Assembly: GCF_003260015.1 (NCBI RefSeq)
Contig: NZ_QCXS01000002.1
Coordinates: 1,984,001-2,048,000, forward strand
Reading direction: 5' to 3'
Source: Nakamurella deserti
GTDB lineage: Bacteria > Actinomycetota > Actinomycetes > Mycobacteriales > Nakamurellaceae
Length of the DNA stretch: 64,000 bases
A program made the position numbers and the translations under genes. Below the pieces are notes generated by a model. The model was not told where the DNA came from, did not search any database, and saw only the letters and a list, made by a program, of their open reading frames with translations. Below are positions 53,806-63,980 of the stretch, piece after piece (position 1 is the stretch's first letter; every line of letters begins with the position of its first letter).

Positions 53806-55396
53806 CGGTTGGCCACCTCTCGTCCGCTGGGCCGCCGATCATCCACCACCGGTGCGCCGTCGCGCCAGGACACGAACAAGGAGCCGACCAGCCCGTCCGG
53901 CCGGTCATCGGTCCGCACGTGGCATCCCACGCCGGCGCTCCGCGCGGTGGCCGCGGCCGCCAGTACGGCACCGACCTGCGCCAGGTTCGTGGCCTCGACC
54001 GACGCCCGGCTCGGCCCCGCGCCGCCCGGCCCCCCGTCGGTGATCCGCCCCGCGAGGCGACGCACCGCCCCCAGTCCGACCGCGTCCCGGCCGATCCCGG
54101 CGTACCGACTCATGCTGCGCTGGAACTCCTCCCGCCGGGCCGGCGGGCACCACCGGGTCGCCGGCGCCCGCACCGTCGCGGTATCGGCCGCCCGCACCGG
54201 CTCGGCCGCGATCGCCGCCGCCGCCCGGCCACCCATCACCAGACCCTCGAGCAGCGAGTTCGACGCCAGCCGGTTCGCACCGTGCAGTCCCGTCCGCGCC
54301 ACCTCCCCCACCGCCCACAGCCCGGGCACCGAGGTCCGCCCGGAGCGGTCGGTCCACACGCCCCCGCAGCTGTAGTGCGCCGCCGGCGACACCGGCAGCA
54401 GGTGCCGGTCCAGGCGCAGCCCCAGCTCGCCCGCGGCGGCGGCCACCGTGGGGAACCGCCGAGTCACCTCCGGTACCGCCCGCGCGTCCAGGAAGACATG
54501 ATCGTCGATCCCGCACACGTTCTCGGCCATCCGCCGGGTGACGGCCAGTGCCACGACGTCCCGCGGGGCCAGATCACCCGCCGGGTGCACGCCGGCGGTC
54601 ACCGAACGGCCCGCGCCGTCGACGAGCACCGCACCCGCACCGCGCAGGGCCTCGGTCACCAGGTCCCGGCGCCCGGCGGCGACGCCGCCGAACAGCGCGG
54701 TGGGATGGAACTGCACGAACTCCAGGTCCGCGGTCACCGCACCGGCCCGCAGGGCCATCGCCACACCGTCGGCGGTGGCCACGGCCGGGTTGGTGCTGGA
54801 CGCGAACAGCTGACCCAGCCCGCCGGTGGCCAGCACCACCGCGGCGGCGCGGATCGAACCCGTCGTCCCGTCCGGCGTGAGGACCCGGACCCCGACGGCG
54901 GTGCCGTCCGGCGAGAGGGCGACGTCGAGAGCGAGATGGTCGGCCAACGTCACCGGCAGCCCCTGCGGCGCGGTCAACGCCCGGGCGACCTCCGCGCCGG
55001 TCGCGTCGCCGCCGGCGTGGACGATCCGGTCGGCGTGGTGCCCGCCCTCCCGGGTGCGCAGCAGCACGCCGTCCGGGTCGGTGTCGAACACCGCGCCCCG
55101 GCGGCGCAGCCGGGCCACGGCCGTCGGGCCCGCGGCCAGGATGTCGCGGGCCGCGACCGGATCGCAGAGCCCGGCGCCCGCGCTGAGCGTGTCGGCGAGA
55201 TGCGCCCCGACGCTGTCGCCGGCCGCCTCGTCCACCACGGCGACCCCGCCCTGCGCCCACCGGGTACTGCCGTCGTCGACGCCGGCCTTGGTGACGACGA
55301 GGACCGACAGGCCGTAGGCGGCCGCGTCTCTGGCGCAGGTGAGCCCGGCGACGCCGGAACCGACGACGACCACGTCCGCGGCCGCCTCCCAGGCGG

Positions 55397-55400
<4 letters not shown>
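53802..55400 (-). CDS. nadB: L-aspartate oxidase
   Basis: A 532-residue FAD enzyme oxidising aspartate to iminoaspartate. The FAD loop [13 protein letters not shown] is at the N-terminus, followed by GGVAVVDE and the substrate block [16 protein letters not shown] and [18 protein letters not shown] close the fold. GTG 55400 overlaps nadA (GTGA). The much longer open frame upstream is a shadow within nadA. Confidence 0.94.
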
Positions 55401-56452
<1,052 letters not shown>

Positions 56453-56474
56453 GGGGCGACTCCCGATCTGGCGG

Positions 56475-56497
56475 GTTTTCGACTGGTAGGCGAAAAC
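56475..56497. promoter_or_regulatory. candidate NrtR operator between nadA and nrtR
   Basis: GTTTTCG (56475-56481) and CGAAAAC (56491-56497) are perfect inverse repeats with a nine-base spacer. On the minus strand TAGCCT just upstream could be the nadA -10, placing the palindrome over the start of transcription. NrtR proteins of actinobacteria are known repressors of nad operons. Confidence 0.6.
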
Positions 56498-56539
56498 GAG
56501 TCGAGGCTAGCACGGTGCAGGACGGCGACACGGCGCCCG

Positions 56540-56545
56540 TAATCT
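56540..56545 (+). promoter_or_regulatory. -10 element of the NrtR gene
   Basis: TAATCT, eight bases before the GTG at 56554, which is therefore taken as a leaderless start. Confidence 0.5.
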
Positions 56546-56553
56546 CGATCGTC

Positions 56554-57267
56554 GTGACCCCTGACGCTTCCCCGCCGTGCGACCCGCTCCGGCACGAGGT
56601 CCTCGCCGCGGTGTTCGGCGTCCGCGCGGACGCGCAGGGCTTCGCCTCGCTGCACGTCCTCGTCTGGCAGCGCGCCCAGGCGCCCGACGCCGGACGCTGG
56701 GCCCTCCCCGGTGGCGACCTGGCCGCCGGCGAGGACGTCGAGCGCTCCATGCGGCGCCACCTCGCGGACAAGGTCGACCTGGCCGAGGTCGCCCACCTCG
56801 AGCAGCTGGCCACCTTCTCCGACCCCGCACGGGTTCCCGGCCGGCGGGTGGTGGCCACCGCGTTCGTCGGGCTGGTGCCGTGGGGCGTGCACCCATCACT
56901 GCCGGCGGACACCGCGTGGCGCTCGCTGGACCATCTGCCACCGACCGCGCTGGATCACGGCCGCATCATCGACCGCGCCCACGAACGGCTCCGGGGCAAG
57001 CTGTCGTACACCAACATCGCCTTCGCGCTGGCCCAGGACTCCTTCACCATCGCCTCGCTGGCACGGATCTACTACGCGGTGCTCGGTCACCACGTCGATC
57101 CGACCAACCTGCAGCGCATCCTGGCCCGCCGGGGGATGCTGCAGCGCACCGGCGGGACGGCCTCCCCCGGACCGGCCGGCGGACGCCCGGCCGCGCAGTA
57201 CGCCTTCACCACCCGCGAGCTGCGGGTCACCGACCCGTTCGCCGCCTTCCGGCCACCGGACCACTGA
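56554..57267 (+). CDS. nrtR: NrtR-type Nudix-related transcriptional regulator
   Basis: A 237-residue protein: a Nudix fold (about residues 15-140) whose Nudix box is degenerate (GGDLAAGEDVERSMRRHLADKV lacks the REXXEE metal residues), then a winged-helix-like C-terminal part (YTNIAFALAQDSFTIASLARIYYAVLG). This is the layout of NrtR, which binds ADP-ribose or an NAD-related ligand and represses NAD-synthesis genes. It is divergent from nadA. GTG 56554 is preferred over GTG 56515 for the leaderless promoter. Confidence 0.88.
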   Translation: MTPDASPPCDPLRHEVLAAVFGVRADAQGFASLHVLVWQRAQAPDAGRWALPGGDLAAGEDVERSMRRHLADKVDLAEVAHLEQLATFSDPARVPGRRVVATAFVGLVPWGVHPSLPADTAWRSLDHLPPTALDHGRIIDRAHERLRGKLSYTNIAFALAQDSFTIASLARIYYAVLGHHVDPTNLQRILARRGMLQRTGGTASPGPAGGRPAAQYAFTTRELRVTDPFAAFRPPDH

Positions 57268-57293
57268 ACCGGCCGGGCGGGCTGATCACTGTC

Positions 57294-57426
57294 GGCGTGA
57301 TGGCAACCGGATTTCGGTGACGATCACGCCGAACCAGCAGGCCGGGACGGCTGCCCGGGCGACACGGTCCCGCCGCTCGCTTCCGGCGTGGATACGACCG
57401 GAATGCGGTGATGGTCACGCCGAACC
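57294..57426. repeat. two copies of a 42-bp palindromic repeat
   Basis: The 42-base unit at 57294-57335 recurs at 57385-57426 with about 33 of 42 positions the same. Each has GGCGTG/CACGCC arms. They lie between the convergent NrtR and cdd genes, beside the TGA-loop hairpin. Confidence 0.6.
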
Positions 57427-57471
57427 GACGGACGAGAGACCGGGTGGGTCCGGCCCGGCTGGGCCCGACAT

Positions 57472-57512
57472 CGTGAAGGGTTGTGCCCGCTGAGCGGGCA
57501 CAACCCTTCACG
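57472..57512. terminator. 19-bp perfect hairpin with TGA loop, bidirectional terminator
   Basis: The left arm (57472-57490, CGTGAAGGGTTGTGCCCGC) is perfectly inverse to 57494-57512 and the loop is TGA. It stands between the convergent NrtR and cdd genes. Confidence 0.8.
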
Positions 57513-57530
57513 GGTTGGGTAGGAAAACGC

Positions 57531-57959
57531 TCAGCCCGGCAGGTGCTCCGGCCCGAAGGCGTCGGGCAGCACCCAGCTCATCGGCTTGACCCCCGACGGC
57601 GTGTCGACCAGCAGATCCGCACCGCCGAACTCGTAGATCACCTGCCGGCACCGGCCGCAGGGCATCAGCAGGTCGCCCGCCCCGGACCGGCAGGCCAGCG
57701 CCACGAGCCGACCGCCGCCGGTCAGCCGCAGCTGGCCGACCAGGGCGCACTCCGCGCAGAGGCCGAGCCCGTAGGAGGCGTTCTCGACGTTGCAGCCGGT
57801 GATGACGCGGCCGTCGTCGACGACCGCCGCCACCCCGACCTGCAGCCCGGAGTACGGGCAGTAGGCGTGACCGGCTGCCTCGACCGCGAGCCGGCGCAGT
57901 GCCTCCCAGTCGTAGCCGTCGGCCAGCGCGGCGGTGGTCTCGTCGGGCTGGGTGCTCAA
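57531..57959 (-). CDS. cdd: cytidine deaminase
   Basis: A 142-residue zinc enzyme deaminating cytidine and deoxycytidine. CAECALV and PCGRCRQ carry the zinc ligands and catalytic Glu; TGCNVENASYG binds the ribose. The likely start is TTG 57959, which overlaps the stop of the preceding permease gene (TTGA), so it is translated by coupling. It is last in the nucleoside-uptake operon. Confidence 0.93.
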   Translation of the reverse strand: MSTQPDETTAALADGYDWEALRRLAVEAAGHAYCPYSGLQVGVAAVVDDGRVITGCNVENASYGLGLCAECALVGQLRLTGGGRLVALACRSGAGDLLMPCGRCRQVIYEFGGADLLVDTPSGVKPMSWVLPDAFGPEHLPG

Positions 57960-59302
57960 TGGTTGTCCCCGGATCGGTACGGCAGGCCGGCGTGCGCCGG
58001 TGGTCTGAGTCGTTGGGAGGCGACGGCGAGCACCAGCAGTGTCACCACGTACGGCGTGATCGTCACCAGGTCGGCGGTCAGCGCGTCGACCGTCAGGTAC
58101 AGCGCGAGGAACCCGACGGCGCACACGAAGGCGATGACCGCCGCCCGCATCCGCTTCCGGCGGAGCTGCAACAGCGTGATCATCGCCAGCAGGAACGCCA
58201 CGAACAGGAACAGCGCCGGGATCGCACTGGATCCGAGCAGCTGCAGCGCGTCGGTGAAGCCGAACAGCGACGCGCCGCCGAGCAGCCCGGTCGGTCGCCA
58301 GTTGCCGAAGATCATGATGGCCAGGCCGATGTACCCGCGGTTGGCGGTCTGTCCCTCGCGGTAGGCCGAGCTGGCCACGATGGACAGGAACGCACCACCG
58401 AAACCGGCCAGGCCGCCGCTGACGGCCATCGCCAGGTAGCGCAGCCGGATCACCTTGACGCCCAGGCTCTCCGCCGCGGCCGGCGCCTCGCCGGAGGACC
58501 GCAGGCGCAGCCCGAACGCGGTGCGCCACAGGATGAACGCGGTCAGCGGCACCAGCAGCAGGGCCACGATGGTGGCCCACGACAGGTCGGTGAGCACGCC
58601 CCTCAGCACGCCGGCGGCGTCGGACACCACGGGGATCTTCTCGTCGTAGAGCGAGCCCAACAGGTCCGAGGTGGGCTGGCCGCCCACCGCCCCACCGGCC
58701 AGGTAGGGGGCGGTGAGCGACTCCACGGGCGCCATCTGCGGCGGCGACTTGGACACGCCACCGCCCTGCTGCCCGTTGAAGAAGATCTCCGACAGGTACT
58801 GCGTCGCCCCCAGGGCCAGGATGTTGATCGCCACACCGCTGATCACGTGGTCGACGTTGAACTTCACCGTCGCCACCGCGTGGATCAGGCCACCCAGGCA
58901 GCCGCCCACGATGCCGAGCAGGATCCCGGTCCAGGGACCGAACTTCCACGCCCCGTAGGCGCCGAACCAGGTGCCGAGGATCATCATCCCCTCGATACCG
59001 ATGTTGACGATGCCCACCCGCTCCGCCCACAGGCCGGCCAGTCCGGCGAGCAGCAGCGGGATCGACAGCCGCAGCGTCGCCGAGACGGTGCCGGGGGCGG
59101 TGAGCTCGTCGGCGCCGGTGATCACCCGGACGATCGACAGCACCACGAACAGCACGACGGCGGCCAGGATCAGCTTGCCGCTGGTGGAGCCCAGGAAGCT
59201 GCGGCGACCGGGGTCGGGCGCGGCGTCGGCCGACCGGCCCGCCACCTTGCTCAGCTGGTCGGGGCCGATGCCCGACGTCGAACGCTGCGGATCCAGGGTC
59301 AT
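57956..59302 (-). CDS. nucleoside ABC transporter permease 2 (BMP-type system)
   Basis: A 448-residue permease with about nine membrane helices, of the YufQ/BmpD-like branch: ERVGIVNIGIEGMMILGTWFGAY and GFGLRLRSSGEAPAAAESLGV are diagnostic. It pairs with the permease upstream. ATG 59302 is used (53-base gap); a GTG at 59353 would place the start almost at the upstream stop, and a 19-codon ORF from ATG 59359 also overlaps it. Confidence 0.9.
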   Translation of the reverse strand: MTLDPQRSTSGIGPDQLSKVAGRSADAAPDPGRRSFLGSTSGKLILAAVVLFVVLSIVRVITGADELTAPGTVSATLRLSIPLLLAGLAGLWAERVGIVNIGIEGMMILGTWFGAYGAWKFGPWTGILLGIVGGCLGGLIHAVATVKFNVDHVISGVAINILALGATQYLSEIFFNGQQGGGVSKSPPQMAPVESLTAPYLAGGAVGGQPTSDLLGSLYDEKIPVVSDAAGVLRGVLTDLSWATIVALLLVPLTAFILWRTAFGLRLRSSGEAPAAAESLGVKVIRLRYLAMAVSGGLAGFGGAFLSIVASSAYREGQTANRGYIGLAIMIFGNWRPTGLLGGASLFGFTDALQLLGSSAIPALFLFVAFLLAMITLLQLRRKRMRAAVIAFVCAVGFLALYLTVDALTADLVTITPYVVTLLVLAVASQRLRPPAHAGLPYRSGDNH

Positions 59303-59354
59303 GCCGCCACCCGCCCCGTGACCACGCCGGACGTGGAACTCCGCACAGCACACC

Positions 59355-60461
59355 TCATGTCAGCACCTTCCCGGTGTCCAGTGCCTTCGACGTGCCCCGG
59401 GCCGTCCGTTTGTCCAGCCACCGCCCGACGAGTCCGTTGACCACGACCACGGTCAGCACGACCACGCCCTGGATGATGTCCACGATCGACTTGGGCACGT
59501 CCTGGATCTGCAGGATGCCCGAGGACGCCTGCAGGAAGCCGAAGAGCAGTGCGGCGACGACGATGCCGCCGGGGTGGTTGCGGCCGAGCAGGGCCACGGC
59601 GATGCCGGTGAACCCCAGGCCGGTGGCCAGACCCGGCCGGTAGGAGTGTTCGTCGACCATCAGCGCCTGCATGCCGACCAGCCCGGCGATCGCACCGGAG
59701 ATCATCATCGACCGGACGATCATCTTCCGTGAGTCGATGCCCGCGGTCTGCGCCGCCACCGGGTTCAGCCCGGACGAGCGCAGCTGGAAGCCGAAGGTGG
59801 TGCGGAACAGCAGCAGCCAGACCAGGAACGCCACCACCACGGCGAGGACGAAGTACCAGGACAGCGAGCCGTTGCCGGTGGAGATCATGCTGCCGATCCA
59901 GCCGTTCTCGGGCAGCGGCTCGGTCTTGACGTCCAGCGAGGTCCGCCCGGTGCTGTCGACCTTCTCGAAGCGGAAGTAGGTGTTGTAGAGGAAGGCGGTC
60001 AGGCCCACCGCGATGGCGTTGAGCATGATCGTCGAGATCACCTCGTTGACCCCGCGGCGCACCTTCAGCACCGCCGGGATCCACGCCCACCCGGCGCCGA
60101 ACACCATGGCGACCACCAGGATCAGCAGGATCTGCAGCGGTCCGGGCAGCACCAGGCTGGATCCGATGACCGCGGCGGCCAGCATCGCCACCCGGTACTG
60201 ACCCTCGACGCCGATGTTGAACAGGTTCATCTTGAACCCGATCGCCACCGCGCAGCCGGAGAGGATCAACGGCCCGGCCCGCTTGGCCGCGTCCAGCAGC
60301 TGGGTGGACTGAGTGCCGTAGTCGAACATCTGCCCGTACACCGACAGCGCGTTGTGACCGGTGAACTGCAGCAGCAGCCCACCGAGGACGAAGGCGATCG
60401 CGACCGCCGCGATCGAACTGAGCGCGGTGTATCCCAACCGCTGCCAACCGGCCCGATCCAT
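59355..60461 (-). CDS. nucleoside ABC transporter permease 1 (BMP-type system)
   Basis: A 368-residue permease with about ten helices. KMNLFNIGVEGQYRVA and GFQLRSSGLNPVAAQTAGID are typical of the YufP-like subunit of nucleoside importers. Its start shares one base with the stop of the ATPase gene (TGATG). Confidence 0.9.
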   Translation of the reverse strand: MDRAGWQRLGYTALSSIAAVAIAFVLGGLLLQFTGHNALSVYGQMFDYGTQSTQLLDAAKRAGPLILSGCAVAIGFKMNLFNIGVEGQYRVAMLAAAVIGSSLVLPGPLQILLILVVAMVFGAGWAWIPAVLKVRRGVNEVISTIMLNAIAVGLTAFLYNTYFRFEKVDSTGRTSLDVKTEPLPENGWIGSMISTGNGSLSWYFVLAVVVAFLVWLLLFRTTFGFQLRSSGLNPVAAQTAGIDSRKMIVRSMMISGAIAGLVGMQALMVDEHSYRPGLATGLGFTGIAVALLGRNHPGGIVVAALLFGFLQASSGILQIQDVPKSIVDIIQGVVVLTVVVVNGLVGRWLDKRTARGTSKALDTGKVLT

Positions 60462-62032
60462 CAGGCGACCTCCTGCTCTCCGCCGGTCATGTACGTGCCC
60501 AGCAGTTCGGGGGTGGCCTCGCCGGGGGTCAGCGAGGCGGTGATCCGGCCGTCGTACATCACCAGGATCACGTCGGACAACGCGAGGATCTCGTCCAGGT
60601 CGGCGGAGATGAGCAGCATGCCGGTGCCGCCGTCGCGGGCCTGGCGCAGCTCGTCCCAGATGGTGGCCTGGGCACCGACGTCGACGCCACGGGTGGGATG
60701 CGCGGCGATCAGCACGCTGGGGTCGGACTCGAGTTCGCGGCCGACGATGAGCTTCTGCTGGTTACCGCCGGACAGCGCGAACGCGGGCACCGTCTCGTTC
60801 GGGGTCCGGACGCCGAAGGTGGTGATGATGTCGCGGGTGTCGGCCTTGACCGCCGCCGCGTCGACGAAGGGGCCCTTGCGGAACTTCGGCTCGATCTCCC
60901 GGCCGAGCAGCGCGTTCTCCCACAGCGGCGCGGACAGCATCAGTCCCTCGCGGTGCCGGTCGAACGGGATGTAGCCGATGCCTTCGCCGCGGGTCTGCTG
61001 GGCGGTGAGCTCGGTGATGTTGCGGCCCGCCAGGCGGATCGTCCCGGAGGCCAGCGGACGGATGCCCATGATGGCCTCGCACAGCTCGAACTGGCCGCTG
61101 CCCTCGACGCCGGCCACCCCGACGATCTCGCCGCTGCGGACCCGGAACGAGACGTGGTCCACGACGTCCTTGGCGCCCGCAGAGCCCCCGACCACGACGT
61201 CGGTGAGCTCCAGCCGCACCTCGTCGGCCACGGCGGTCGTCCGCGGCTCGGAGGTGGGGAGCTCGAAGCCGACCATCATCTCCGAGAGGCTCCGCCGGTC
61301 GACGTCCTTCGGGGTCACCGAGCCCACCGTGGTGCCGGCGCGGATCACCGTGATGTCGTCGGCGACGGCCAGCACCTCGTCGAGCTTGTGGGAGATGAAG
61401 ATGATGGTCGCGCCGTCGGCGACCAGCAGCTTGAGGCTGTCGAAGAGCTCGTCGACCTCCTGCGGCACCAGCACCGCGGTCGGCTCGTCGAGGATCAGGA
61501 TCCGCGCACCGCGGTAGAGCACCTTGATGATCTCCACCCGCTGCCGGTCGCCGACGCCGAGCTCGGCGACGAGCCGCCGCGGGTCGATGTGCGAGCCGAT
61601 CAGGCGGGCGCAGTCACGGAACCGCTGCTCGGCCGCCCGCAGATCGATGCGGCCGCCCTTCTGCGGCTCGGAGCCCAGGATGACGTTCTCCAGCACGGTC
61701 AGGTTGTCCGCCAGCATGAAGTGCTGGTGGACCATGCCGATGCCGGCCGCGATGGCGGCGGCGGGCGACTTGAAGGTGACGGTCCGGCCGTTGACGCCGA
61801 TGGTGCCGGCGTCGGGCTGGTGCATCCCGTACAGGGTCTTCATCAGGGTGGACTTGCCGGCGCCGTTCTCCCCCACGATCGCGTGGATCGTGCCGGGGCG
61901 GACCTTCAGCCACACGTCCTTGTTGGCGATGACACCGGGGAACCGCTTCTCGATGCCGTCCAGCTCCACCGCGAGGGGCGCGCCGGACGCCGGTCCGGCC
62001 GGAGGGACGGGTGCCGCCACGGGACTGCTCAC
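60461..62032 (-). CDS. nucleoside ABC transporter twin ATP-binding protein
   Basis: A 523-residue ATPase with two fused domains (about residues 25-265 and 280-515). Walker A GENGAGKST is perfect in the first; the second has GVEGSGQ, a degenerate site as in this family. The second signature, FALSGGNQQKL, is clear. Q-loop HQHFMLADNLTV and the second-domain switch ISADLDEI are present. GTG 62032 follows GGTAGG. It energises uptake of (deoxy)nucleosides bound by the BMP lipoprotein. Confidence 0.92.
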   Translation of the reverse strand: MSSPVAAPVPPAGPASGAPLAVELDGIEKRFPGVIANKDVWLKVRPGTIHAIVGENGAGKSTLMKTLYGMHQPDAGTIGVNGRTVTFKSPAAAIAAGIGMVHQHFMLADNLTVLENVILGSEPQKGGRIDLRAAEQRFRDCARLIGSHIDPRRLVAELGVGDRQRVEIIKVLYRGARILILDEPTAVLVPQEVDELFDSLKLLVADGATIIFISHKLDEVLAVADDITVIRAGTTVGSVTPKDVDRRSLSEMMVGFELPTSEPRTTAVADEVRLELTDVVVGGSAGAKDVVDHVSFRVRSGEIVGVAGVEGSGQFELCEAIMGIRPLASGTIRLAGRNITELTAQQTRGEGIGYIPFDRHREGLMLSAPLWENALLGREIEPKFRKGPFVDAAAVKADTRDIITTFGVRTPNETVPAFALSGGNQQKLIVGRELESDPSVLIAAHPTRGVDVGAQATIWDELRQARDGGTGMLLISADLDEILALSDVILVMYDGRITASLTPGEATPELLGTYMTGGEQEVA

Positions 62033-62226
62033 GGGTCCTACCTCTCTCAGGGGCGCGTCCCGGCCGGTCGGGCCGGGCGGACGCCACCACCGGGGGCCGG
62101 CGACGGTGCCGGCCTCCGGAACGACTGCTGTGGAGAAACTATCCGCCGCCGGGGATTCCGGTGTGACGGGACGGTCGCGGCCAACGTGTCGGGGGTGCCC
62201 GAGCATTGTGTCCGACCGGGAAAACG
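62033..62226. other. gap between the BMP gene and the transporter ATPase
   Basis: About 300 bases separate the two genes (62033-62333). No gene is seen; it holds the hairpin at 62227-62262, and a longer open frame reaches back from the ATPase gene without a ribosome site. Confidence 0.5.
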
Positions 62227-62262
62227 AGCGGAGTCCCGGGACCTGCGCCCCGGGACTCCGCT
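62227..62262 (-). terminator. intra-operon hairpin with T-run after the BMP gene
   Basis: AGCGGAGTCCCGGG and CCCGGGACTCCGCT (14 bp, eight-base loop). On the minus strand it is followed by CGTTTT, close to an intrinsic terminator. It could stop part of the transcript after the binding protein, giving more lipoprotein than transporter. Confidence 0.65.
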
Positions 62263-62333
62263 GTACCGCTCACTGCACGTTCACTGCCGGACACCCACCG
62301 CCGGCCGTGGCCGACCCGTGCCGGGCAGGTCGA

Positions 62334-63545
62334 TCAGGCGTCGGCCGGATCGGTCGGAACGGTGATCTCGCCGTCGACGATCTGCTGCTTGAGCGCCTCC
62401 AGCTGCGGGACGATGTCGGTCAGGTAGTCACCGGAGGTGGAGTAGCCGACACCGTTGGTGGACAGGTCGAAGACCTTGGTGCCACCGGCGGTGTCACCCG
62501 CCTGGACCTGCTCGATGGTCTGGTAGACGGCCTCGTCGACGCGCTTGAGCATCGAGGTCAGGATGACCTTCTGCTGCTCCGGGGTGGCCAGCAGGTAGGT
62601 GTCGGAGTCGACGCCGATGGCCCACTTCTGGGTGCCCGCCGCGGTCGCCTCCGTCGCGGCGTCCACGGTGCCGGCACCGGATCCGCCGGCCGCGCTGTAG
62701 ATGATGTCGGTGCCCGCGGAGTACCAGTTCTTGGCGATCTCCTTGGCCTTGTCCGGCGAGTTCCAGGCCGCGTTGTCACCCTCGGCGCCCAGGTAGCTGG
62801 ACTCGATCTCGATGTCCGGCGCGACGGCCTTGGCCCCGGCGCGGTAGCCCGCCTCGAAGCGCTTGATCAGCGCGCCCTCCTGGCCACCGATGAAGCCGAT
62901 CTTGCAGGTGGTGCTCTTCAGCGCGGCGGCCGCACCGACGAGGAAGGAACCCTGCTCCTCGGCGAAGACCAGGCTCTTCACGTTCGGCTCGTCCACGACG
63001 GAGTCGATGATCGCGTAGGTCAGGTCGGTGTTGGCGGCGGCGGCCGCGGCCACCGTGTCGGTCCACAGGAAGCCGACGGCGATGATGGGGTTGTTCTTGT
63101 TCTGGGTCAGAGTGTTCAGGTTCGGCACCCGGTCGTCGTCGCTGTTGGCCTCGAGCTCGGTGACCGTGACGCCCAGGTCGGTCTCGGCCCGGTCGGCACC
63201 CGATGCGGCCGAGTCGTTGAACGTGCCGTCGCCGCGCCCGCCGGTGTCGAAGGCCAGGCCCACCTGCAACGGCGCACCGCCGCCGGTGGCGGCGGCGGAG
63301 GAGGACTCCGCGGCGGAGCTCGACTCCGCGGCGCTGGTCACCCCGGCGGTGTCGATCGTCTCGGTGGCGCAGCCACCGGCGCCGGTACCGCCGCCGGTGG
63401 AGCTCCCGCCGGTGGTCGCGGCGACCGACGAGGTGCTGTTCGCGGACGTGGACGAACCGGGGGTGCTGCTGTTACCGCAGGCTGCCAACGCGATGGCGGC
63501 GGCGGTGACTCCTGCGATCAGCCGAAGGCTGCGCGCTCGACGCAC
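62334..63545 (-). CDS. BMP family nucleoside-binding lipoprotein
   Basis: A 403-residue substrate-binding protein of the Bmp/PnrA family. The signal peptide ends in lipobox LAAC (Cys about residue 22); a Ser/Ala/Gly/Thr-rich linker of about 70 residues follows, then the BMP fold starting AFDTGGRGDGTFNDSA, with GFLWTDTVA, GFIGGQEGALIKRFEAGYRAGAKAV and NWYSAGTDIIYSAAGGSG. It captures nucleosides at the cell surface for the transporter encoded next. GTG 63545 has AAGGAG upstream. Confidence 0.92.
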   Translation of the reverse strand: MRRARSLRLIAGVTAAAIALAACGNSSTPGSSTSANSTSSVAATTGGSSTGGGTGAGGCATETIDTAGVTSAAESSSAAESSSAAATGGGAPLQVGLAFDTGGRGDGTFNDSAASGADRAETDLGVTVTELEANSDDDRVPNLNTLTQNKNNPIIAVGFLWTDTVAAAAAANTDLTYAIIDSVVDEPNVKSLVFAEEQGSFLVGAAAALKSTTCKIGFIGGQEGALIKRFEAGYRAGAKAVAPDIEIESSYLGAEGDNAAWNSPDKAKEIAKNWYSAGTDIIYSAAGGSGAGTVDAATEATAAGTQKWAIGVDSDTYLLATPEQQKVILTSMLKRVDEAVYQTIEQVQAGDTAGGTKVFDLSTNGVGYSTSGDYLTDIVPQLEALKQQIVDGEITVPTDPADA

Positions 63546-63602
63546 GATGATCTCCTTGTGTTCTCCGACAGGGCTGCCTCGCCGTGTCCCGGTGAGGATC
63601 TC

Positions 63603-63650
63603 CGGTGGTCGGACGACCGGACGGGAAGACCTGCGGTCGTCCGACGACCG
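63603..63650. promoter_or_regulatory. twin palindromic operator candidates upstream of the BMP gene
   Basis: The 17-base dyad CGGTCGTC-C-GACGACCG (63634-63650) is perfect; a second, CGGTGGTC-G-GACGACCG (63603-63619), has one mismatch. They are 31 bases apart, about three helix turns. Together they can also fold as one long RNA hairpin in the leader. Confidence 0.55.
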
Positions 63651-63980
63651 GCGGACGGAACCGGATGCACGGGGCATTGCTGGCGGACGTTACCGCCGGG
63701 TACGCCGAACGGGCCAGTCCCGCAGCGCTCCGTGACCGAATCGTGCCCCGCGGAAGAGCGGCGGCCCCGGGCTCCCCGGCGGCGCGGCGGCACGTCCCGG
63801 CTTCGTGACGACACCTTTCGAGGCAGGCGTGCGTCACCCGGATGCGGATGTGAGGTGTCTATGAAGTCACAGCCGCGCTGACGTGAGGTGGTCATCCGGC
63901 CGGGACTACCATCGGGTTCACACCTTTGGGCCGTCCCGGCCTATCGCGTCCCGCCGCCGACGTCGGAGGTCCACCAGATC
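63651..63980. other. divergent upstream region of the BMP gene
   Basis: 330 bases with no gene recognised. It should hold the BMP promoter and that of the plus-strand gene starting at 63981, but no -10/-35 pair stands out. Confidence 0.4.

Noticed and set aside
52744-54375. 543-codon plus-strand open frame opposite nadC and nadB
   Set aside because: Antisense to two strong nad genes; shadow composition.
59300-59359. 19-codon ORF from ATG 59359 overlapping the permease 1 stop
   Set aside because: Probably a by-product of the overlap; its peptide has no notable property and the permease 2 start explains the region.
60698-62365. 555-codon plus-strand open frame opposite the transporter ATPase
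   Set aside because: Antisense shadow of a well-supported ATPase gene; no recognisable domain.
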